DNA of 64,000 bases from WAOL01 sp964399035 (GTDB lineage: Archaea; Thermoproteota; Thermoprotei_A; Sulfolobales; NBVN01), in assembly GCA_964399035.1 (NCBI GenBank), contig CAYNPH010000027.1:12439-76438 (forward strand), written 5' to 3'. Within the stretch, counting starts at the first letter, position 1, and each line of letters opens with the position of its first letter. Below, in pieces: positions 1-9,155 of this stretch. The notes beneath the pieces were generated by a model. The model was given only the letters and a program-made list of their open reading frames with translations, searched no databases and was not told where the DNA came from. A program made the translations under genes and the position numbers.

Positions 1-4
1 CCGC

Positions 5-505
5 TCAAGGCCTCACACCCACCTTAGTCATGATTCCGCGCGCGACCACGAGCTTGCGGCACTCAGGGCAGAGGTCGTAGTACTTGGCTTCCTCACCGCC
101 CACGCTCTTAGTCGCTTCCTTGATTTCCACGGCGGGGCCTATGACGCGCCCGCAAATCCTGCACCTGACCACATCGTGCTTAACGTCCCTGGTCAAGTCC
201 TCCATAGTTAGTGACGCGAGCTCGAACTCCTTAGTAACGGTTATCGCTCCCCGCGGGCATACCTCAGCACACATACCGCAGAATATGCACCTACCCATGA
301 AGTAGGAAAGCACTAAGGTACCATCCTCCCGTTGCTTGAGAGTCAATGCGTTGGGCGGGCATATCCTGGTGCACACGCCGCAGCCCCAGCAGAGCTTGGG
401 GTCGACCTCAATCTTGCCTCTGAACCCTTCAGTAACCACTGGGGGTTCGAAGGGGTACCTCCTAGTAACTACCTTAGCCCTAGCCGCTATGCTGAGTAAC
501 TTCAT
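5..505 (-). CDS. NuoI/HycF-like 2x[4Fe-4S] hydrogenase subunit
   Basis: Electron-transfer subunit of the group 4 membrane hydrogenase, carrying electrons between the partner protein and the catalytic module on the cytoplasmic face. Two classical four-cysteine motifs (CWGCGVCTRIC and CIFCGMCAEVC) give two [4Fe-4S] clusters. The C-terminal third adds CRIC and CPEC pairs, which look like a zinc-ribbon or rubredoxin-type site. The start is set by an ATGA overlap with the end of the large-subunit gene; an in-frame extension 10 codons upstream is less likely. It is the last gene of the operon in view. The NuoB-like small subunit has not appeared and may lie just beyond the left edge. Confidence 0.88.
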   Translation of the reverse strand: MKLLSIAARAKVVTRRYPFEPPVVTEGFRGKIEVDPKLCWGCGVCTRICPPNALTLKQREDGTLVLSYFMGRCIFCGMCAEVCPRGAITVTKEFELASLTMEDLTRDVKHDVVRCRICGRVIGPAVEIKEATKSVGGEEAKYYDLCPECRKLVVARGIMTKVGVRP

Positions 506-2199
506 AATCGACACGTGCCAACACCCCCATCCCATAACTTAATTGTCCGGGCCCTCCCAGTCCTCACGTCGACTACGAGGGCCCTGTCAGTGCACGAGAA
601 ACAAGGATCTATGCTGGCGATCGTTAGCGGTGCGTCGGCTAGGGGGTCGCCTCTAAGCATGGGCCTCAACGCAGGTATGTTCTGGTATGTGGGGGCCCTA
701 ACCCTCCACCTGTAGGGCCTGCCCTCCCCAGTCATTAGGAAGTGGACGTCCTCACCACGCGGTGCTTCAACGGCGGCCACCGCGTACCTACCCGGCGGTA
801 TCATTTCATCTACTGGCATGATGGACGAGCACTCCTCATTCATTATCGGGCCGCCGGGCAGCTTATCCAGTAATTGCCTTATTATGCTGATACTCTCGAA
901 GACCTCCTCCACCCTAACAAGCACTCTGGCTAGGTTATCACCTTCCGTGTAGAGCGGGACCTTGAAGGATGCCTCCCTATACGCTAGGTACGGGTAATCC
1001 TTCCTAACGTCGCGGTAAAGGCCTGAAGCCCTCGCCACTGGCCCAACAACACTTAAAGCTCTAGCCTCGGATCTGGACAGCACGCCAGTGCCTTGTGCCC
1101 TATTACGTATCTGGGGCACGGAGACTAGGAGGTTAGCTAATTCCTTGAACTCCTTCTCAAGCCTGTCCAAAGTTTTCGTGATTTTCTCCATCTTGTCCTT
1201 GTCTATGTCCCTCCTGACGCCGCCCACTAGGTTTAAGCCGTACGTCTTCCTACTACCTGTTATGAGTTCAGAGAGAATCATTACTGGTTCCCTAACCCTC
1301 CAAGTGTGCATGAAGCCCGCGTCGTAACCTAGTACGTGTGCCGCGACACCAACCCAGAGTAGGTGGCTGTGGATCCTTTCCAACTCAAGCACGATTGTCC
1401 TGATGTACTCGGCCCTCTCCGGCGGCATAATCCCGGCGGCTTTCTCCATAGCCATTATGGCGCAGGTCGAGTGCACGAACCCGCATATGCCGCAGATCCT
1501 CTCCGCTAGGAACGGTATTTTCTGATACGTGAACCTCGGGGACTCACCCAGCTTCTCAATGCCCCTGTGCACGTGAAAGCCCCTGTAGTATACGTCAACT
1601 ACCGTCTCCCCCTCAACGAGGAGTTCGAAGTACTCGGGCTCGTGGAGCACCGGGTGGTACGGCCCTATGGGTATGCCCCTTTCCGCCGGCCTGAACTCGG
1701 ATTCCGCCTTAACTGATGGCGGTCTGAAGTTGTGGGGCACGTCCCTCCTGAGCGGGTGTAGATGCTCGGGCCAGTCCTCTGGGAGGACTAGCCTGCGAAC
1801 TAACCTCCTACCCCTTAACTCAATCCCGACCATATCGCGTGCTTCGAGCTCGCACCAGTCCGCCGCCGGAACCACGTTAACTATGCTGGGAACCCAGGCG
1901 TTGTTTTCCGGGGCACTTACCTTCACTATTACGTCATAGCCTTTCGAGTCCATGCCGAAGATGTGGTATACTGCGAAGGAATGGTTGAGTGAGCGCTCAT
2001 CAACAGCTGCACAGGTCTTCAGGAACGCTCCCGAACTGTAGAGGTACTTAGCGACATCCTTCAGCGCGTGCCGCGGTACCTCAACGTAGACCTCAGCTTC
2101 CCGAGAGAATATTACGCGCCCGCCATACTCCTCAGTAAGCTTACGCGTCACCTCATCCATTCCAGGGCATTCCGGCAGGTACTTACTCTGCTCACCCAT
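502..2199 (-). CDS. Fused NuoC-NuoD-like [NiFe] hydrogenase large subunit (group 4)
   Basis: Catalytic subunit of an energy-converting hydrogenase. The N-terminal ~160 residues are NuoC-like and the rest is NuoD-like, a fusion as in HycE. Both nickel-binding motifs are intact: RICGICG (near residue 236) and DPCFSC close to the C terminus, so this is a real [NiFe] hydrogenase and not a complex I homologue that has lost nickel. I chose ATG at 2199 because GGAG lies upstream and the start overlaps the NuoH-like gene by 8 bases; a TTG six codons earlier is possible. About 565 residues, a normal length for the fusion. Whether it makes or consumes H2 cannot be read from the sequence. Confidence 0.93.
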   Translation of the reverse strand: MGEQSKYLPECPGMDEVTRKLTEEYGGRVIFSREAEVYVEVPRHALKDVAKYLYSSGAFLKTCAAVDERSLNHSFAVYHIFGMDSKGYDVIVKVSAPENNAWVPSIVNVVPAADWCELEARDMVGIELRGRRLVRRLVLPEDWPEHLHPLRRDVPHNFRPPSVKAESEFRPAERGIPIGPYHPVLHEPEYFELLVEGETVVDVYYRGFHVHRGIEKLGESPRFTYQKIPFLAERICGICGFVHSTCAIMAMEKAAGIMPPERAEYIRTIVLELERIHSHLLWVGVAAHVLGYDAGFMHTWRVREPVMILSELITGSRKTYGLNLVGGVRRDIDKDKMEKITKTLDRLEKEFKELANLLVSVPQIRNRAQGTGVLSRSEARALSVVGPVARASGLYRDVRKDYPYLAYREASFKVPLYTEGDNLARVLVRVEEVFESISIIRQLLDKLPGGPIMNEECSSIMPVDEMIPPGRYAVAAVEAPRGEDVHFLMTGEGRPYRWRVRAPTYQNIPALRPMLRGDPLADAPLTIASIDPCFSCTDRALVVDVRTGRARTIKLWDGGVGTCRL

Positions 2200-3049
2200 A
2201 AGGAACACTCTCCACAACTATGAATAGCAAGGTTAACGTGAGGGCCGCGACTGTGGTTCCCTTAAGCATTACAGCAGCCCTAGTCCTACCCAGTAGGACG
2301 GCCACGACGGCGAAGATAACCCAGGTCAGTAGCGTTAGGGCGAGTCCTAGCCCGACCCTCAGCAACGGATTCGCGACGAACCATGGGAGGAAGAGGTACG
2401 CTGGTAGTGAGGCCATGACATACCTTCGTGTTAGGAGGGATAACTCGTTGGCGGCTAGGAGAGGCCCCGACAACTCTATCATTATTCCTGAAGCTATCTC
2501 AGGTTCAGCCTCGGCTATGTCGAAGGGTATTCGTGCGGTCATGACGTACGTCGTCAGCACCACGGGCGCTAACCCGATTAAGTCCTTCAGACCAGTTACG
2601 CCCCTAGCCCCTATTAGTAGCACGAGCAGTATGAGGAAAGGTTCGGCGCTAAGCACTACCGAGTACTCCCTGAAACCCCCTATGATTGAGAATAGATTAT
2701 TCTGCGTTACGGACTTCACTAGTGTAGCGGCACTCAACGCCGATATGAAGACAGCGACGAGGACGTAAGTCGTTAGGGACTGGAAGAACAGCAGGAAACT
2801 CACGGTCACTAGCAGGGCTATCGAGAGGAAAAGCTCCGTGAGCACGATGGCGGCTGTGAAGTATCCTCCCTCAGGTATCACTAGCTCCTTCGCCAATAGC
2901 TTAAGCACGTCGTACCATGTCTGAAGTATTGGTGGGCCGACCCTCGAGTGTAGCCTAGCTTTGATCTTCCGCTCCAGTGAATCGTATATTGGGGCGAGCA
3001 CCACCCCGGCAACCGCTAGGGCGGCTGCCAAGAGTATTTCAAGATACAT
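2192..3049 (-). CDS. NuoH/HycD/MbhM-like membrane subunit
   Basis: Membrane anchor of the hydrogenase, homologous to NuoH. It holds the catalytic arm on the membrane and forms the first part of the ion path. About 285 residues with roughly eight hydrophobic segments. The loop around ARIPFDIAEAEPEIASG is the conserved family signature and carries the acidic residues expected at the quinone-cavity-like or ion-entry site. It overlaps its neighbours on both sides by 8 to 11 bases, which indicates tight translational coupling. Confidence 0.92.
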   Translation of the reverse strand: MYLEILLAAALAVAGVVLAPIYDSLERKIKARLHSRVGPPILQTWYDVLKLLAKELVIPEGGYFTAAIVLTELFLSIALLVTVSFLLFFQSLTTYVLVAVFISALSAATLVKSVTQNNLFSIIGGFREYSVVLSAEPFLILLVLLIGARGVTGLKDLIGLAPVVLTTYVMTARIPFDIAEAEPEIASGIMIELSGPLLAANELSLLTRRYVMASLPAYLFLPWFVANPLLRVGLGLALTLLTWVIFAVVAVLLGRTRAAVMLKGTTVAALTLTLLFIVVESVPYG

Positions 3050-3386
3050 GCACTATCACCAAAACCATCAAGCTAACCACGGTTAGGACCCCCGCGAGTA
3101 GGGAGGCGAGGGCAAATGATTTCTCGATGGAGCTTTGGAAGGACACTATCCCTCCGGCCGTGCCCCGCAACGCGTTGACGACGTAGTACTCAAGACCCTC
3201 CCACTTCCCAGGGAGGTTCACAACCTTCTCGAGTAGCGAGGAACCCTTACCCTCCTTGGGCTTGTCCTCCTGGGCCAACTCTAGGAGGGCCTTCTTGAGG
3301 GATCTGGAGAGAGGAGCTGTCTTAGCTAACATCCTGTTAACGAGCCTAGATAACCTGTAAAGCAAGTTGGCGCGGACGTGACTCAC
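3039..3386 (-). CDS. Small hydrogenase-operon protein with C-terminal membrane helix (possible lateral-helix subunit)
   Basis: I do not recognise a named family. About 115 residues: a basic amphipathic N-terminal half, then a polar linker, then one C-terminal hydrophobic segment (roughly residues 90-112). GTG at 3386 is preferred because it makes a GTGA overlap with the end of the antiporter-like gene and has GGAGGGG six bases upstream. It sits between the antiporter-like and NuoH-like genes. Its pattern (amphipathic stretch followed by one transmembrane helix) resembles the lateral helix and final anchor helix normally at the C terminus of NuoL-type subunits. The role as a detached lateral-helix piece is inference. 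Confidence 0.7.
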   Translation of the reverse strand: MSHVRANLLYRLSRLVNRMLAKTAPLSRSLKKALLELAQEDKPKEGKGSSLLEKVVNLPGKWEGLEYYVVNALRGTAGGIVSFQSSIEKSFALASLLAGVLTVVSLMVLVIVHVS

Positions 3387-4921
3387 GGTGCCGCCCCTCC
3401 CAACCAAGGAGTATGTTTTCTTCCCCTCTTAAGTATATCATTTAATGCCGCTAGGATCACCAGCACTATCATTAACGTTATGCCAAGCACTAAGTACAGC
3501 ACGGGCATCGCCAACCTACTCACTATTATGGGGGCTAGCCCCAATGGCAACACCAAGCCTAGGGCGGCCGCAGCCATAACCGCTTCGCTCATGACGTGCT
3601 CGATCTTCTGCGGCTTCTCGACCTCGGGGTTCTCCACGGAGCCCAGGTGAACCAGTAAGTACCTCACACCGTAACCCAGCGCTAGGACCATGCCGGCAAG
3701 GATCACTGCTAGCGCACCTATGTAGATAGCGCCGAACATTATGTTGTCTGCTAGGGCGAGGAGCGTAATTAGCTTCGCAAGGAAGCCCATGGTTGGTGGA
3801 ATGCCTATCAACGACATTACCGCCAGTAACGCCGCTAGGGTTTCACTAGGCGCTATCCTAGACACGAACCCTAACTTATTAATGTCCCTTGTGTGTAGGT
3901 GGAACTCTATGAAGCCGGAGTCCATGAAGAGGCCGGCCTTGTAGAGGGCGTGGGCAACCATGTACGCTATGACGGCAGCGAAGAACACATCGTTCCCTGA
4001 GAGCAGGAAGAGACCTATGAGTATCGCCATCTCGCTAGTGTGGGATACGGTGCTGTACGCGAGTATCCTCTTTATGTCGCTCTGCACCAGTGCTTGCAGA
4101 CCACCGTAAATCGTTGTGAGGGCACCGAAGACTGCGAGCACGATCCAGTAGGTGCTGGACAGCACGTTAGCCATGTAGGGAAGCGCTAGTAGCGCGTAAA
4201 CACCCATCTTAACCATGACGCCGCTGAGTAAGGCGGAACCCGGTGCTGGCGCTATGGAATGTGCGTCAGCTAACCAGAAGTGGAGGGGAGCTATCGCCGC
4301 CTTAGCCATAAAGCCCAACGCAACTAACGTCACAATTACTTGATTGCTTAGGTCGAGGCCAAGGCTGAACATCGGTACGGTGACCGCCCTACCCAAGCCA
4401 GCTAGGGCTAGTAGCGTCATTAAGCCCACGTCAGCAGGGATCATTGAAATCGCCAAATACCTTAGGCCAGCCCTCCAAGCCCTCGTCTCCCTACCTATTA
4501 AGGCATCGTACACTATCACGAAGAAACCTATGGCCTCTGCAAGCAGCCAGAACAGCACGAACTCAAGTAAGTAGTTGGCTACGAACACACCTATTATGGA
4601 GAGGGCGAATGCATCGATCAGTAGCTGGAGGGAGTTAGTGCCGTACTTCTTAACGTACGAAGCCGTATAAAGTGAGACTATCAGCGATATGGCTGAAGCT
4701 ATGAAGATCATGAGGTACGAAACAAGCTGGATAGGGGAGGGAGCTCCAAAAAAGTACGTGGACATTAGGGGCAGCGATGCTAGCAGTAAGTACCCTGCGG
4801 AGCGTAGGGACGCCCCCACGGTTCTGTGTCTCCACCCTATGTATGATCCCGCCAGCACCGTGGCGGCCGAGACCGATATTACTAGGTACCTAAGCATGTC
4901 GTACGTTAGCGCGGCATTCAT
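3383..4921 (-). CDS. NuoN/NuoM-like antiporter subunit of the hydrogenase
   Basis: Large polytopic ion-pumping subunit (512 residues, about 14 membrane helices) of the MrpD/NuoM/NuoN family. Residues expected for pumping are present: Glu in WLLAEAIGFF (TM5), Lys in KAAIAPLHFWLADAH (TM7), the DIKRILAYSTVSH region (TM8), and Lys in FLAKLITLL (TM12). Its C terminus ends soon after the core and has no long lateral helix, which fits the small downstream protein supplying that part. It lies 27 bases downstream of the polyferredoxin gene in the same operon. Confidence 0.9.
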   Translation of the reverse strand: MNAALTYDMLRYLVISVSAATVLAGSYIGWRHRTVGASLRSAGYLLLASLPLMSTYFFGAPSPIQLVSYLMIFIASAISLIVSLYTASYVKKYGTNSLQLLIDAFALSIIGVFVANYLLEFVLFWLLAEAIGFFVIVYDALIGRETRAWRAGLRYLAISMIPADVGLMTLLALAGLGRAVTVPMFSLGLDLSNQVIVTLVALGFMAKAAIAPLHFWLADAHSIAPAPGSALLSGVMVKMGVYALLALPYMANVLSSTYWIVLAVFGALTTIYGGLQALVQSDIKRILAYSTVSHTSEMAILIGLFLLSGNDVFFAAVIAYMVAHALYKAGLFMDSGFIEFHLHTRDINKLGFVSRIAPSETLAALLAVMSLIGIPPTMGFLAKLITLLALADNIMFGAIYIGALAVILAGMVLALGYGVRYLLVHLGSVENPEVEKPQKIEHVMSEAVMAAAALGLVLPLGLAPIIVSRLAMPVLYLVLGITLMIVLVILAALNDILKRGRKHTPWLGGAAP

Positions 4922-4948
4922 GACGGTTCTCCTCGTCGCTCAAGGATA

Positions 4949-5485
4949 CTACTTACGGCTCTCCTCGAGCGCCTCAAGCTTAGGTAAAACTATCTTTTTG
5001 AGAACCCTCACCCTAACCTCCTTACTCACTTCTTCGGGAGGTGCAACAACTATTGCCTCCGCGGGACACATGGCTGCGCATGCTGGTCTTAAGCCCTCAT
5101 GCATTAGCTTGCGGCACAGGTCACACTTAGTTGCGGTATTGGAGACCCTGGAGAACTCGGGTATGCCGAAGGGGCAGGCGTAGAGGCACGCCATACACCC
5201 AATGCACCTCGTTGTTTCGACGTAGACGGCGCCTGTCTCCGGGTCCCTACTCATAGCTCCCGTCGGGCACGCCTCGATGCAGGGTGCCTTACTACAGTGG
5301 AAGCAGGATATCGGCCTCACTAAGCCGGGGTATAACTCGTACAGCTTTATGTAGGGTCTGTCATCGTGAATGAAGCCGCAGACAGCCTCGCAGGTGCCGC
5401 ACCCCATGCACCTCTCGTAATCTATTAGCCTTAACTCCTGTAGACCCGCCTTCCTAGAGGTCTTCCCCTCTGACTGTACGGACAT
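4949..5485 (-). CDS. HycB/DmsB-type polyferredoxin (four [4Fe-4S])
   Basis: Electron-input protein of 178 residues related to HycB, HydN and DmsB. Sixteen cysteines occur in four clusters (CMGCGTCEAVC, CFHCSKAPCIEAC, CIGCMACLYAC, CDLCRK with a later CAAMC). In formate hydrogenlyases such a protein links a dehydrogenase to the hydrogenase. Here the immediate upstream neighbour is a GltD-like flavoprotein, so electrons may come from NAD(P)H or be split between pyridine nucleotide and ferredoxin. No formate dehydrogenase gene is visible in the window. Confidence 0.9.
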   Translation of the reverse strand: MSVQSEGKTSRKAGLQELRLIDYERCMGCGTCEAVCGFIHDDRPYIKLYELYPGLVRPISCFHCSKAPCIEACPTGAMSRDPETGAVYVETTRCIGCMACLYACPFGIPEFSRVSNTATKCDLCRKLMHEGLRPACAAMCPAEAIVVAPPEEVSKEVRVRVLKKIVLPKLEALEESRK

Positions 5486-5498
5486 TTCCTGTCACCCC

Positions 5499-6566
5499 TC
5501 ATAAACGAGTTAAGCCCTTGCTCAGGGCGAGGTGTATCGCCTTAGCGGCTCTGAGGCCGAGGAGTGAAGCATCCCCTATCTTGCTTGGACCTGTGACTAC
5601 GTCACCTGCGGCAAAGACCTTCGGGTGGCTTGTCCTGAAGTTCTCATTGACGACTATCCTTCCTTTCCTGTCGACCTCTATGCCTAGTTCACTGCATCCC
5701 TCACCTATTGGCGGGGTTGAGTATTCTCCTATGGCCTCGATGACCGCGTCCGCCTCAACAACGAACTCGCTCCCGGGTATTGGCTCGGGCCTCGGTCTGC
5801 CGCTGGCGTCCGGCTCACCTAGCTTCATCCTTATGGCCTCAACAGCCTTGACCTTCCCGCCCTCGGTGATTATCCTCGTTGGGTTAGCTAGTTCCATCCA
5901 CTTCACTCCCTTCCTGATTAACCTCTTTATCTCGTACACCCCGGCAGGGGCTTGCTGGATGCTCCTCCTGTACATTAGGTAAACAACCTCGGATCCCCTC
6001 TCAAGCGATACCTCGGCAGCGTCCACGGCCGATAGTCCGCCACCAACGACTATGACCCTTCTCGGTACGGGCGGCTCGGGCATTAAACCGTACTCGTGAG
6101 CTCTAACCTTGAAGAGGTATTCTAATGCCGTCTCAACACCATCAGCGTCCTCGCCGGGTATCTTCATTTTTCTGGACTGCCATGTGCCGGTCGCTACCAG
6201 TACTGCGTCGAAGTCACTGACCAGGTCGCCCAGATGTACCTCGTTCTTCGCGAAGTCATCACCCTCGTCATGCCTCTTGCCGCACACGACCTTAGTGGAT
6301 AGGTGGAACTCAACACCGAAGTTCTTCTTGAGATCCTCAACGCCCTCCAGCACTGTTGCGAGCCTTATCCTGTAAGACGGTATCGCGAAGGTCATTAAGC
6401 CGCCGGGTAAGGGTAGCTTATCAAACACCTCCACGTCATAACCCTTACACACAAGGAACCCGGCTGCCGCAAGGCCCGCGGGGCCCGCACCCACTATGGC
6501 TACCCTGCCTCGACCTTCGGAGCCCTTCTCCTTACAAAGAAATGCGAACTTCAATCTTCTACTCAC
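5499..6566 (-). CDS. GltD-like NAD(P)H/FAD oxidoreductase
   Basis: Flavoprotein related to the glutamate synthase small subunit and NfnB. An FAD-binding GxGxxG lies near the N terminus (VGAGPAGLAAAGF), a second Rossmann motif for NAD(P) lies mid-protein (VIVVGGGLSAVDAAE), and the C-terminal FAD motif is FAAGDVV. At 355 residues it lacks the N-terminal iron-sulfur domain of GltD; the polyferredoxin encoded next to it could supply that function. It starts with GTG at 6566 and a box A about 27 bases upstream predicts a leaderless transcript. It probably exchanges electrons between NAD(P)H and the polyferredoxin; direction unknown. Confidence 0.88.
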   Translation of the reverse strand: MSRRLKFAFLCKEKGSEGRGRVAIVGAGPAGLAAAGFLVCKGYDVEVFDKLPLPGGLMTFAIPSYRIRLATVLEGVEDLKKNFGVEFHLSTKVVCGKRHDEGDDFAKNEVHLGDLVSDFDAVLVATGTWQSRKMKIPGEDADGVETALEYLFKVRAHEYGLMPEPPVPRRVIVVGGGLSAVDAAEVSLERGSEVVYLMYRRSIQQAPAGVYEIKRLIRKGVKWMELANPTRIITEGGKVKAVEAIRMKLGEPDASGRPRPEPIPGSEFVVEADAVIEAIGEYSTPPIGEGCSELGIEVDRKGRIVVNENFRTSHPKVFAAGDVVTGPSKIGDASLLGLRAAKAIHLALSKGLTRL

Positions 6567-6588
6567 CTTGTCTTTATTGGTAGCCTGT

Positions 6589-6598
6589 TAAAAATTTT
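6589..6598 (-). promoter_or_regulatory. Box A promoter for the flavoprotein-hydrogenase half operon
   Basis: On the minus strand the gap between mrpD and the GltD-like gene (6567-6656) is A/T rich and contains AAAATTTTTA centred about 27 bases before the GTG start. This is the spacing expected when transcription begins at the start codon. The hydrogenase half can therefore be transcribed without the Mrp half. Confidence 0.55.
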
Positions 6599-6656
6599 GT
6601 TGGTTGCTCGTAAAGAATGTTAAAATCATTGATTGAATGTTTTTTCTTTAACATGT

Positions 6657-8201
6657 TCAAGGATGATACACCCCATTCATGGCGTATGCTCCTGAATCGA
6701 ATACCATCTTAACTACTCCGTTGAGGTAGTGTATAACGTACTCGAAGTCAACACCGAGCAATACTATCACCGCGGTAATAAATGCTATGACAATCAGCGG
6801 CACGATGAGGTTCCGGCTCCGCACCGCTTCTGGAGGCCCGGAGAATAGGCCGCGCAGGAACCTCGCGTACCCTATCAACGAGATGCCCGTTATTACGAGG
6901 ATCAGCACAGCACTCACTATGTAGCCCCTGTCAAGACATGCCTTGAAGAGCATGTACTTGCTGAAGAACCCCATGAAGGGAGGTAACCCGAAGAGGTTCA
7001 GAAGCCCGACGACCAAGCCTGCCGCGATGACGGGGTTACGTCTCAGTACGCCAGCATCAACTAGCGACCTGCCCTTAAGCCATATGGCCACACCGACACA
7101 GTAGAACAGTAGGGCTTCGCCGAAGGAATTTGAGAGCAGGTGGTAAAGGCCCGCCACCACCCCCTCCTTCGTGCCTAGGGTTAATCCCATGAAGACGAAA
7201 CCCATCTGATTGACGGTGCTGTAAGCTATGAACTTCTTAGCGTCGTTCTGGATGTTAAGCACTAACGCGCCTATGAACGCGGAGACTATGCCGAGGATGT
7301 GGAGGAACACTAGGAAGTACGTCCTTAATTCCCCGCTCAAGACGCTCTGAGGTGAGAACACGGTGTACATGAACCTCACGAAGAGGTACACGCCCAGCAC
7401 CTCAGCAACAGCAACGAATATCGCTGAGACAGGCGTGGGTGCCTCAGGCACGACGTCAGGTAACCAGAAGTAGTTCGGGAAGATCGCTGACTTGAAGGTT
7501 ACGGTCCACATGGTGAGCGCTAACGCAACAGCCGAGGCAACGACAGCATTCCCGAATAGCCCACCGCTCCACTGATTAGTATATGCGGTACCGTCTATTG
7601 CCTTCGCCGTTAAGTCCGCTAGGTTGAGCGTGCCGAACGCACCGTACAGGAAGACGACCGCGAGGAAGTAGAGACCCGTTGCCACCGATCCCACGATAGC
7701 GTATTCTATGGACGCGCTGAGGGATCTCCCCCTCCACCTGTAGAATGACACGAGCCCGTATGCGCTTATGGAGAGCACCTCAAGCATGACGAAGATATTG
7801 AAGAAGTCGCCAGTGTAGAGCACACCGATGGAACCCGCCTCTATGCCTAGGAGTAGTGCGTAGTACCACTCAACACCCTTAACCCTCACGAACCACGCGC
7901 TGTAGACGGTGGTGATGAAGACTATGAGTGACGCCACTAGCGCCAGTAACGCCCCCATCCTGTCAACCTCGTACGCGATGCCGAGAGGCGGCGGGAACCC
8001 GCCGAAGTAGTACTTCTGTATGCCCTCCCTAGTCACGTCCATGAATACCTTAGCGGAAATCGCTAGAGCTATGCCCGCAGCCACGATGCCGTATCCCTCG
8101 AAGAACCGCCTATCCTTAATGAAAAGCGTGAACACAGGTAAGGCGAACGCGGCGGCGATCAGGTAGAGCGGGAGGATGCCCACGAACACGTTCACGTTCA
8201 C
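6657..8201 (-). CDS. mrpD: MrpD/MbhH-type antiporter subunit
   Basis: 514-residue polytopic subunit of the Mrp Na+/H+ antiporter, same family as NuoM. All key pumping residues are visible: Glu in MLEVLSISAYG (TM5), Lys in FKSAIFPNYFWLPD (TM7), AYSTVNQMGF (TM8), and Lys in FFSKYMLFKA (TM12). GTG at 8201 starts the protein. Position at the end of the F-G-DUF4040-B-C-E-D gene set and immediately before the hydrogenase genes is typical of archaeal Mbh-like pumps, where this module converts a proton gradient to a sodium gradient. Confidence 0.92.
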   Translation of the reverse strand: MNVNVFVGILPLYLIAAAFALPVFTLFIKDRRFFEGYGIVAAGIALAISAKVFMDVTREGIQKYYFGGFPPPLGIAYEVDRMGALLALVASLIVFITTVYSAWFVRVKGVEWYYALLLGIEAGSIGVLYTGDFFNIFVMLEVLSISAYGLVSFYRWRGRSLSASIEYAIVGSVATGLYFLAVVFLYGAFGTLNLADLTAKAIDGTAYTNQWSGGLFGNAVVASAVALALTMWTVTFKSAIFPNYFWLPDVVPEAPTPVSAIFVAVAEVLGVYLFVRFMYTVFSPQSVLSGELRTYFLVFLHILGIVSAFIGALVLNIQNDAKKFIAYSTVNQMGFVFMGLTLGTKEGVVAGLYHLLSNSFGEALLFYCVGVAIWLKGRSLVDAGVLRRNPVIAAGLVVGLLNLFGLPPFMGFFSKYMLFKACLDRGYIVSAVLILVITGISLIGYARFLRGLFSGPPEAVRSRNLIVPLIVIAFITAVIVLLGVDFEYVIHYLNGVVKMVFDSGAYAMNGVYHP

Positions 8202-8208
8202 GCCTCAT

Positions 8209-8715
8209 TCACCCCCAAATGCGTGACGCGTGTTTCTCGAAGTCACGTGAGACGTGCTCACGCACGGCCTCGGGCTCCGTGGCCTTAACATCGATCCAGT
8301 GCACGTAAAGCACCCTCCTCTCCTTATCGACCTCAACGGTCACAGTGCCGGGAGTGTTAGTTATTGACCCAGCTATGAGGGTTATCGAGAAGTCGCTCTT
8401 AACGTCGAAGGGAACCTCAACTATGCCTGGATTTATAGGCATGGACGGGCTTAAAGCCCTCTTAATCACGTCTGCGTGTGCCTTAGGCTCCGCCACGAAC
8501 ATGTACCAGAAGAAGTACTTAATCAGGCGCCCAACCTTAGCGATGTCGGAGGGCCTCAGGTCCCTGCCATACATTATCCTAGCGTATAGTACCGTGAGTA
8601 TTGCTGAGGCCACGCAACCCACGGTGATGTCGTAGAGACTGATGGAGCCAGAAAATAGTAGGTAGAATGCAAGGAAGAACAGGAAAGCCCCCACGTACGT
8701 CAATACCTTCATCAC
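8209..8715 (-). CDS. mrpE: MrpE/MnhE antiporter subunit
   Basis: 168-residue membrane protein of the MnhE family. Two or three N-terminal hydrophobic segments are followed by a soluble C-terminal half with the family pattern INPGIVEVPFDVKSDF and ITNTPGTVTVEVD, ending in a short acidic and basic tail. It overlaps mrpC by 4 bases. It is needed for assembly of Mrp complexes in other organisms rather than being a pump itself. Confidence 0.9.
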   Translation of the reverse strand: MMKVLTYVGAFLFFLAFYLLFSGSISLYDITVGCVASAILTVLYARIMYGRDLRPSDIAKVGRLIKYFFWYMFVAEPKAHADVIKRALSPSMPINPGIVEVPFDVKSDFSITLIAGSITNTPGTVTVEVDKERRVLYVHWIDVKATEPEAVREHVSRDFEKHASRIWG

Positions 8716-9155
8716 TCAACCACCCCCTCTTCCTTAACCTCCTTATTGCCGTGCTCAATGTGCTCGAGCTTGCGGACGCTGGTCGTTCCGTAGACCCTGT
8801 GAACCTGCATCGTCACCTTAACCATGAAGAGCGTTACGGCAAGCCCTATCACTATGGCTGTGAGGACCAATGCTTGAGGTAGCGGATCCACGGCAACCCT
8901 AGCTAGCTGGGCAGGTCCTTGAGGATTAGTGTAATTAACGACGACCGGCGGTGCCGGAACCCCTCTTGAAACCACCCTATAACCAACGAATATTGCCAGG
9001 CTGTTGAGGCTGTCGGAGAATATCGTCAGCGCTATGATCTTCTTCACAAGCGTTGGCCTGGCGAAGATGCCGTACAGAGCTATCACTAGGTTAATGACGA
9101 AGGAAACGAAGACCACCGTCAGTAAGTACGGGATTAACTCATTCAACACCCTCAC
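8712..9155 (-). CDS. mrpC: MrpC/MnhC (NuoK-like) antiporter subunit
   Basis: 147 residues with three hydrophobic helices, the NuoK-like fold. The motif DPLPQALVLTAIVIG is the conserved third-helix signature of MrpC and MbhG. A polar tail rich in Glu and His follows. The start codon overlaps the end of mrpB by 17 bases. Confidence 0.9.
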   Translation of the reverse strand: MRVLNELIPYLLTVVFVSFVINLVIALYGIFARPTLVKKIIALTIFSDSLNSLAIFVGYRVVSRGVPAPPVVVNYTNPQGPAQLARVAVDPLPQALVLTAIVIGLAVTLFMVKVTMQVHRVYGTTSVRKLEHIEHGNKEVKEEGVVE

